This document shows positions 56,300-64,000 of a stretch of 64,000 bases of DNA, one piece after another. Below the pieces are notes generated by a model that did not search any database, was not told the DNA's origin, and saw only the letters and a program-made list of their open reading frames with translations. How positions within the stretch are numbered: position 1 is the first letter of the stretch; each line of letters opens with the position of its first letter. Source of the DNA: Takakia lepidozioides (Eukaryota; Streptophyta; Takakiopsida; Takakiales; Takakiaceae); the NCBI GenBank assembly GCA_030704615.1, contig CM060733.1, positions 31,248,001 through 31,312,000 on the forward strand, written 5' to 3'. The position numbers and the translations under genes were made by a program.

Positions 56300-57705
56300 G
56301 TGGGAATGAATGTGGAAATTAAAGAAAAAGCTAAACAAGACAGAGCTGAACGAATAGAGAAATATGCTGCTGAAAGGGAGACTCGGTTAAGAGAAGAGTT
56401 CCCAGAATTACAGAACTTGAAAATTATTCAAGGTGAGACATCAAACAGTGATAAACCAGAAGATCAGGAAATCGGATCGGTGGGAAGTGGAAACACTACA
56501 CCAGAAGAAGTTGCCAGTAATGTACTTGGTGAATGGTTACCACAAGAAAGATCTGAAGGACCTTCTACAGTAACAAGCCCAAATAGAGGTTTTGCTGAAA
56601 TATTAGAAGAAAGATTTGAGAACATTTTGAGTGAAGAAGGTGAAAGAAGTGAAAGCACTTCTCCAGAAAAGATAACCAGAACTGCACTCAAAGCTTTTAA
56701 AGATTCATTAAGCTTAGTAGGGACAGCAGCTGGAAGACGACTATCATTGGGACAAGGACCTCCTAGCTTTGAATCACTGTTTGGAAGACAAACACCAACA
56801 CCACCACAGCCAGCAGCAGCGGGACCATCCCAGTTTGGACAACCAGTTGCACCAGCTACACCGATGGCTTTAGCAGCAAAGCAAAACCAGACCACCATTT
56901 CCTTTATATGATGGGAAATCTGATCCAGATATCCATCTTAATCAATTTGAAAACATGTGCACCATTTACAATGAAGCAACAGACCAAGAGAAGATCCGAC
57001 TATTTCCATGTTCAATGGCCCGAAAAGGCATTGAATGGTTGGCAACTTTCCCAGCCAATCACTTTGCGAATTGGGTGGATATGAGAGCCACGTTTCAAGA
57101 AAGATATAGATCCAACAAATCCACGTCTGAAATCTTCGCAGGATTACAGAACCTAAGACAGAAAAAAGAAAGAATTGGTAGTCGACTACCTGGAGAGAAT
57201 GAAGACTCTGATCAGGAAACTACCTCAAGCACCAGGGGATGATTTGCAAAAATCATGGTTCATCAATGGACTTCGTCCTGAATACGTAACCATGGTTACA
57301 GTCATGCCTAACAACACTTTGGCTGAAGCAGTAGGGACTGCAAAGAAGTTGGAATTGGGATTCCATCAGAGCAAAAGCAAAGATTCCAAGGATCTCTTGG
57401 AAGAAGAAGACTCCGATGATGAAGAAAAGCCCAAGCAAAAGAAGAAAGATGTGATTGACAAAACCACTTTGGATCAGAAGATAGCAGCGGCTATCAAGAA
57501 TTTTAAAGATGAAGGGCCACGAAAGGCAACATGGTGTCACAAATGCGGGACTGCAAGACACCTGGCAACGGAATGGCATATGAAGGACAAATATTGTGAT
57601 ATTTGTCATATGAACAATCATAATACCAGCCATTGTATTTACAACCAACGGGCCAAGAAGACTGGGTACACACGAGAGGTGGGGGTACACCAAGTCCAAA
57701 TCTGA
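56300..57705 (+). pseudogene. gag and zinc knuckles of the inner gypsy element
   Basis: 56300-56911: coiled, charged N-terminus (MGMNVEIKEKAKQDRAERIE) and a Pro-rich linker. Frame change near 56885 to the capsid core (YDGKSDPDIHLNQFENMCTI, IRLFPCSMARKGIEWLATFP to 57175). Second change near 57172 to VVDYLERMKTLIRKLPQAPG and FINGLRPEYVTMVTVMPNNT. Knuckles: CHKCGTARHLATEW (last Cys replaced) and CDICHMNNHNTSHC (intact). Frame ends at TGA 57703-57705. Confidence 0.75.
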
Positions 57706-58058
57706 CGGGGAGGATCGGATGAACCAAGACGATACAACATGGGTAATCGTTATCAGAGGCCACGAAATGAATATCCACCAAGGGATAGGGAACATCAACC
57801 CAGCACCCGGCCCGGTTCTATCAAGAAAGGGAAGAAGACATTCAAATCAGTGAAGTACTTGTCACAATTGCAACCATCGGACAAGAGATTGCAGGATGGA
57901 CAGTAACGGAAGAAACTCAATTGATTCAAGTGAATCTAGGAACAGTGGAAGAACCACAGATAATACGAGTAAGTGCAGGTCTCGAAGAATCATTTCTACA
58001 ATAAGCCACTGCATTATTCACTGAATACAAGGATGTATTCGCTTGGAACTACAAGGAT
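57706..58058 (+). other. Gag-pol linker lacking a protease
   Basis: Only about 350 bp separates the zinc knuckles from the RT start. The sequence encodes SEVLVTIATIGQEIAGWTVT-like text and an in-frame TAA before ATALFTEYKDVFAWNYKDLK. The D-[ST/G]-G and LLGRPW blocks present in the outer element are absent, so the protease-coding segment appears deleted. Confidence 0.6.
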
Positions 58059-59711
58059 TTGAAGGGGATACCTTCTAACATCTGTCAGCACCGAATCGAA
58101 TTGGAAGTTGACACAAAACCAATTCGTCAGAACCGTTACAGAATGAACCCCAACTATGCAGCTAAAGTTTGGGAAGAAATCAAGAAGTTATTGGATGCAG
58201 GATTCATATACCTAGTAGAGACACCACAATGGTTATCACCCATTGTGATAGTACCCAAGAAAAATGGAAAACTACGAGTGTGTGTGGACTATCGCAAGTT
58301 AAACGCAGGAACCAAGAAAGATCATTTTCCACTACCTTTCACTGAAATAGTGTTGGACATGAAATGTACTCATTCATGGATGGGTTTAGTGGGTACAACC
58401 AGGTACAGATGGCAGAAGAAGACCGAGAAAAGATCGCATTCATCACTGAATGGGGAGCATATGCTTACAAAGTCATGCCATTTGGACTTTGCAATGCACC
58501 AGCCACATTTCAACGAGCAGTATTTGAGATATTCCATAACTATCTCAATGATTTTATGCAGGTATTTTTGGATGATTTCAGTGTCTTTGGACAGAAATCC
58601 AAACATTTGGCACAGTTAAAACTTTGCCTACAAGCCTGCAGAAACAATGGAGTAAGTCTCAACCCGGAAAAATGTACATTCTATGTGAATTCAAGATTAT
58701 TATTGGGACACATTGTGTGCCAACAGGGAATTCTGGTAGATCCAAAGAAAGTGGAGGTTATCCAGAAAATACCACCACCAGAAAATCCCAAGAAACTCAA
58801 GAGATTTCTGGGACAGAGGAGCTATTACAGAAGGTACATGGACAAATATGCTCACAGAGTGGCACCAGTCTATAGACTGCTAAAGCAAGATGCCGAATAT
58901 CGATGGTCTCCAGCTTGCCAGGAATCATTTGATTCACTAAAAAGGGCACTCACAGCAGCACCAATTCTGATAAATCCAAGATGGGATTTACCATTTCATG
59001 TACACAGTGATGCATCAGGCATTGCTTTAGGAGCGGTTCTAGCTCAGAATGTGACAGGCACAATAGATTCACCAATCTACTATGCAAGTAGATTGTTGAC
59101 AGCAGCAGAAAAGAACTATAGTACCACAGAAAGGGAAGCATTGGCAATGATTTATGCTGTTCAAATTTTTTGGCATTATTTACTTGGCAATTGCTTTAAG
59201 TTTATTGTTGATCATCAGGCTCTAGTTCATCTAGCAAATCGACCACTAGCTAGTGGCAGGGTTGCTCGATGGTTATTACTTCTTCATGAGTATGAATTTG
59301 AAGTTGTTCATAAACTAGGGAGATTACATGTTATAGCAGATCATCTGTCAAGGATTACTACAGGAGAACCAGCCACGGGGGTAGAGGATCAACTTCCCGA
59401 TGCATTTCTGTTTGTTGTTCAACCAGAAGCACCAGATGAAGAGACAGATCCTATAAATGCTCTGGGAATGTTTCAAGGAAACTATGACCTTCCAGATGCT
59501 CTCAAAGTCATGGACGACACGGATGAAGATGAAGATTCATCCGATGAAGATGAACCTCTTGATGAAGGACTTATTATTGAAGAAGAGCCAGATCCACAAG
59601 AAGAAGATAACAAGGAAAACAAAGAAACAAACAATCAAGAATTGGCCAATATCAGTATTGGAGCTTATACAGTCACCAAAGAAGAATCAGAAGATATTCA
59701 GGATCAAGATC
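58059..59711 (+). pseudogene. Reverse transcriptase and RNase H, inner gypsy element
   Basis: Fingers/palm: QNRYRMNPNYAAKVWEEIKK, LVETPQWLSPIVIVPKKNGK, RVCVDYRKLNAGTKKDHFPL. A small deletion near 58355 shifts the frame (58059-58619 to 58364-59770). Palm catalytic box VFLDDFSVF at about 58562-58590. Thumb: PPPENPKKLKRFLGQRSYYR. RNase H: HVHSDASGIALGAVLAQ, TTEREALAMIYAV, FIVDHQALVHL, IADHLSR. The connection ends in an acidic linker. The frame is cut at 59714 by the CACTA element. One frameshift plus the insertion makes it inactive as it stands. Confidence 0.9.
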
Positions 59712-59714
59712 AAG

Positions 59715-60663
59715 CACTACAACAGATCGCGGTATTTATGACTGTATATATGACTATTCTGCAGTCATAAACGGTACATATGACTTCTATGACTGTAAAT
59801 CGTGCAAACCAAGTCAATACAATGAGTACAAGGATGGTACGGTCCGGATGACTACAGTCATATGAACCAAGTGATATCTCTCACTGCAGTCATATACACC
59901 ATACTGCAGCCGCCGCTGCCGCGCCACGTGGCGAGGCACAATTGATTTACAAAAATTAATTTAATTTAAAAAACTAAACAAATAAAAACATATATCAAAC
60001 GTCGCGTCGCACCTCATTGTGCCACATGGCATAATGCATTGTATAATAATGAAAAAACCACGTGGCAGTCCATCTAGGGTACCACGTGCTATCCCTAGCT
60101 CGCCTACTAACCCTAGGGCCATCTTATCCATTTGATTGTACTTAGAGGAGTTTGAACATGCAACCTCTTTACTATAAGAATTATAGTTCACTACCTGTTA
60201 ACCAATGCACCCATTCGTCATTCATATGATCATATGGTGTTTTAATTGTATTATACACACCAAATTACAAAATTCCCAGTAGTCATCATGACTATGTAAC
60301 CTCATCCATGTACACTATAGTCATGGAAATGACTATGCTATAAGCTATAGCTATAAGTAACTTTTAAAAAAAAATTAAACCTTTTGGTTACCAAGCTTGC
60401 ACTAGAAGTCATTCCGGCGACTATTTGGTGGCAAGCTCACGCTGGTCAACCATCGATGACCACCCTTCCCTCTAGTGCGGAGCCATACAGTCATGACGAC
60501 GTCTACCAAAGTAGTCGCCCAGAGGACTACGTAGTCACGTAGTCATTTCAACGACTACGTGAAGTCCCATTTGGTCCAAAAATACAGTGAAGTCATGGTC
60601 AAAGTTAGGAAAACCATGACTACCGCACCTTGGCAGTCAGATATACCGCGATCTGTTGTAGTG
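59715..60663. mobile_element. Non-autonomous CACTA (En/Spm-type) transposon in gypsy pol
   Basis: A 949-bp insertion starting cactacaacagatcgcggta and ending as its inverse (taccgcgatctgttgtagtg); terminal repeats match at 28 of 30 bp. Flanked by the 3-bp duplication aag (59712-59714 and 60664-60666), as expected for CACTA elements. Subterminal repeats of tatgact/agtcata are dense in both ends (59737-59900 and 60290-60600). No TNP-type coding. The gypsy frame continues in phase after the right border, so the insertion is clean. Confidence 0.95.
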
Positions 60664-60666
60664 AAG

Positions 60667-62795
60667 ATGATTGGCAATGGCCAATCAAATACTATCTGAA
60701 CACAGGGAAATTTCCTGAAGGTTACACCAAAGATGACAGGAGGAAGCTTTCAATGAAAAGCAAGCCATACACATTAATCAAAGGGATTCTGTACAAAAGA
60801 GGAATTGACTCCATAATGAGAAGATGTGTAAACAAAGACCAAGCCAAAATAGTAATGCAAGAACTACACGAAGGAATTGCAGGTGGACAATTCAGTTCGG
60901 ACCTGACAGCAAAGAAAATATTACTAGCAGGCTACTGGTGGCCTACTATATTTGGAGATACTTATGAACACCGTCAACAGTGTGATGTCTGCCAGAGGAT
61001 GGGACCAGTAGAACGAACGGGGAAGAGGACTCTGCACCCAATACTACCAACAGAACCATTTCAGCGCTGGGGGCTAGACTTCGTGGGACCCATTAAACCT
61101 CCAGCAAGGTACACACAAAACCAATACATCCTCACAGCCATTGACTACACTACCAAATGGGTAGAGGCCAAGGCACTAAGAGACAACACTGCTAGATCAA
61201 CAGCCAAATTCTTATATGAAAACATCATCACACGATTTGGTTGCCCACTGGAATTCGTCAGTGATCAGGGATCACATTTCATAAATGATGCCATAAAATG
61301 CTTGACGGAGGAGTTCATGATTGTACATCACAAGAATACTGCTTACTATCCTCAAGGAAACGGTCAGGCCGAATCTACCAACAAAATATTATGCACTATC
61401 TTAACCAAGATAGTAAATGCCAATCGTACAGATTGGGACACCAAATTGAACACAACAATATGGGCATTCAGGACATCATACAAGGTAACCACGAAGCATA
61501 CACCATTTCAACTGGTGTATGGAGCAGAGGCACTATTACCTATTGAATGTATGATACCCACACTACGAACCGGGACTCATGAACGATGGGGTTTAGAAGA
61601 ATCCTTACGAGTCAGAGAATATGAGTTATTCCATTTGGAAGAAGTTCGAACAGATGCCGCAAATAATATGGCACGAATTCAGGAACAACGAAGGAAAAGA
61701 ATATCCGAAGGGAAAGAGAAATCTTTCCAGGACGGGGACATTGTATTATGGTTACCAAAAATCAAGAAGATCAAACTGGGCGGAAAATTGAAAATGCCAT
61801 GGATGGGACCATTTCAAATCAAAAGGGTACATGACAATGGAATTGTTGATTTGCAAACCTTGGAACAAGAATTCATGGGTCGAATTAATATCAACAAGCT
61901 AAAAGGCTACCAGGGAATACATGACAAAGCCCTTATACATGATTTATATGCCAACGAGGAAGATCAAACTGAAGATGAGGAGCGCGGAACTACCAATGCC
62001 TACTATATTCATCACGACACGGTGAATCAGCATGTACTACGACAAGTGGCAATACGAATTCAGGGCACCACGACGGCTAGACCACCATTTATCTGGAGGA
62101 CAACATTACCACCCCGTATACCGTATGGTGAACCGTGGCCAGCACAGATGCCCTACAGAACAGTGAACGAATACGAAACGGCCAACGAGTCACTGTTTGT
62201 GTTAAATTCCGAGATGTACGATCTAGATCACCCCACCGACAGTGGTAATCATACACCACTACCCTTCGATCATAACACAGAGGCGGAACGACGGCGCAAT
62301 CCAACGGATTGCCAAAAGACGGCGGACGATAAGGGCAAAGCCATTAAACCAAGCTGCAAGTACTACGCCAATGCCGCCCATCTAAAAACGGACCACATAC
62401 CAAAGTGGATGAACACAGCTCAAAGGGATGAACATAAACTGACCGAAACTGGACAATCATCAACGACCATCAGTTTTAAACAAAACAAATCACAAAGAAA
62501 AAACCAACGAAAGAAAATCAAGCACAAAAGGGATGAAGTTTTATCAAAACCGTTACCTGAGGCTAAATGCTTCTTGGTAAGCCTGGGCCCAGCAATTATA
62601 GCTAACCATGATTTAAACCTAGGCAACCAGCAGGACAGAATTACCTCCACGAGAACCTCGAGAGAAGTTAGAGGAGAAACCTACAGAGAGGAACCCCTAC
62701 TTAAACCCAGGAGCGAACTCCTCACCTTCTCTTCCGCAAACTGGAAATTGGTGTGGTGTATACACAACTTCCAGTGTGCTTCATACTTCTTGTGA
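60667..62795 (+). pseudogene. Integrase and C-terminal region, inner gypsy element
   Basis: Open throughout after the CACTA border ([19 protein letters not shown]). Zinc-binding region: [12 protein letters not shown]...CDVCQR; the second His of HHCC is Gln (GGQF). Catalytic core: [15 protein letters not shown] (first Asp), [12 protein letters not shown] (second Asp), [13 protein letters not shown] (Glu). GPY/F-like [20 protein letters not shown] follows. No clear chromodomain; beyond about 61940 the protein is a polar linker to the stop at 62793. Any ATG before 60667 lies in the CACTA element and is not native. Confidence 0.9.
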
Positions 62796-62845
62796 TACAG
62801 GATTTGGTGCTCCAATTCCTTACAGCAACCGCAAAACTAAGAGAA

Positions 62846-63812
62846 ATGGCAGGCACCAAGCGGAAGGCACCAAGTTCTTATGCGCAAGTCAATTTCAAAA
62901 TCAGCCCAGCGTTGCGGAAGATTGAGGTGGACACAGAGACACAGGAGACGTTGGACAGTCTTGGCCTGCGATACTTCATCACCACGCTGGACTGGAACCT
63001 GAAGCACGACGAGCTATGCAGGGAGTTCTACTCGGAGCACAAATGTCCACAACACGCACATCCTGCTGACAGAGAAGTACTTGGCGGAAGTATTTCACCT
63101 TCCCAGTTTGGACGTACCACCGCACACCGGCAAACCTCCAAGGTTTGTACTTGCAGATTTGTTTGAGAATCTCAACCAAGTAGATCAAGGCTACACATGC
63201 AGCCACAGCAAAAACCATGGCTTCAGGAAGATAGCCCCAGTACTCAGCACATTGCTTTGCCTCAGGCAAAACCATAGCTACTGTACCAAGGAGCTAATCG
63301 ACCAAGTGTTGATTTGCTTCAATGGGCAAATCGTGAATTGGGCAAGCTTCTTATTGAAGAAGTTAACTCAAGAACTGACCAAGTTGACAAAAAAGAAGAA
63401 GGAAGCGACTGTTACCATGGCAACTCCATTGTTACTCCAGATGATTCGACACACTGTACACCTAACGGCCGAAGAGCAAGCAACGTTGGGAATCATGCAA
63501 CGGGTAGACACAATGGAGGAAGAAGGAAGTGAGACAGCAGCATGTCAGGAAGAAGAAGAGGGCGGACTTGCAAAAAGAGCCCGAATCAACGAAGCAACCA
63601 CAAGTGCAGCAGTAGAGGACATCATCAACTCGATGGCTGATTTCCCAGTACAAAGAAAAGGGGAGAATCGACAGCCAGAAGGAGGGAACAAACCACAGAC
63701 CAACAAAGCAACGCCCATGGAAATTAGCCATGGCAACATCGAAGCACAGCAAGTAGCACACACAGAGGCCACACAATCAGAGGAGGGAGACATAGTGGCG
63801 CAACAACAGTAG
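62846..63812 (+). pseudogene. 3' ORF of the inner gypsy element
   Basis: Starts MAGTKRKAPSSYAQVNFKIS, LGLRYFITTLDWNLKHDELC, with a frameshift near 63045-63080 to LAEVFHLPSLDVPPHTGKPP, FVLADLFENLNQVDQGYTCS (63081-63812). The second half is Glu/Gln-rich with a possible nuclear signal (AKRARINEATT). TAG at 63810-63812, but the same frame stays open to the window end (VQEALSQQQQDRNSNLELLL). The N-terminal half resembles proteins carried by Athila/Tat-type elements; function unknown. It could also begin a further gag-like gene. Confidence 0.5.
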
Positions 63813-64000
63813 ATAGTGCAAGAGGCACTGAGTCAGCAACAGCAAGACAGAAATTCCAATTTGGAATTACTACTAGCACAACAAGTTTTAGATACAACAG
63901 CATGGGACACAGGGTTGGAGGAAGCACCACAAAATATCATTCTGCAGGCAATACAAGCATTGGGGCAATTGACAGTTTGTATGAACAAGGCCAAAAATTA

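Noticed and set aside
60630-60666. ATG at 60630 as the integrase start
   Set aside because: It lies in the CACTA terminal repeat; native coding begins at 60667, in phase with the frame before the insertion.

Overview
This is nuclear DNA of a land plant, and most of it is transposable elements. The plant assignment rests on a spliced BAT1-type amino-acid permease, a CYP85-clan P450, many PLS/DYW pentatricopeptide-repeat (PPR) remnants, organellar single-strand-binding (OSB) 'PDF' motifs, tRNA-derived SINEs, and Tat/Athila-like gypsy and copia debris. The wording of the PPR repeats and their large number of broken copies look most like a non-seed vascular plant (lycophyte or fern). That is an inference from memory of protein style, not a database result.

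Layout. 0-2 kb: degenerate short repeats and a LINE 3' fragment. 2.2-6.6 kb (minus): the one clearly intact gene, a BAT1-like transporter of eight exons including a 19-nt microexon, 515 codons in frame. 9.7-11.5 kb (plus): at least five short, phase-consistent exons of a Glu/Lys-rich coiled-coil protein. 14.6-16.0 kb (minus): LINE remnant. 16.8 kb: a perfect 38-bp hairpin. 17.2-20.8 kb (minus): a gypsy gag with its 5' LTR, inserted into a pogo/CENP-B-type transposase gene. 23-30 kb (plus): a decayed OSB-PPR-DYW locus expanded by local duplication and invaded by a copia element. 30.6-31.4 kb: an unrecognised broken gene.

32-38 kb holds satellites and SINEs around an unusual array of about 27 GC-rich hairpins spaced roughly 50 bp apart (35.4-36.8 kb). 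38.8-39.8 kb holds a very small LTR retroelement (TRIM) whose 145-bp LTR carries a 71-nt tRNA-like sequence. One LTR has a Harbinger-like MITE inside it. 41.3-43.5 kb (plus): four in-frame exons of a P450 with no heme-binding exon visible, followed by SINEs. 46.1-49.5 kb: two related TA-flanked inverted-repeat elements; the larger contains a gypsy RT fragment and a hAT MITE with a perfect 8-bp target duplication.

50.3 kb to the end: two related Tat/Athila-like gypsy elements, the second nested in the first. The outer one has an internal 755-bp tandem duplication. The inner one carries an extra ORF before gag, gag, RT/RNase H, integrase and a 3' ORF, but no recognisable protease. A 949-bp CACTA element with a 3-bp target duplication splits its pol between RNase H and integrase.

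Working host genes are probably few: the permease, possibly the coiled-coil gene and possibly the P450. The rest records nested transposition. All exon models were made by hand from splice sites and reading phase and need transcript support.
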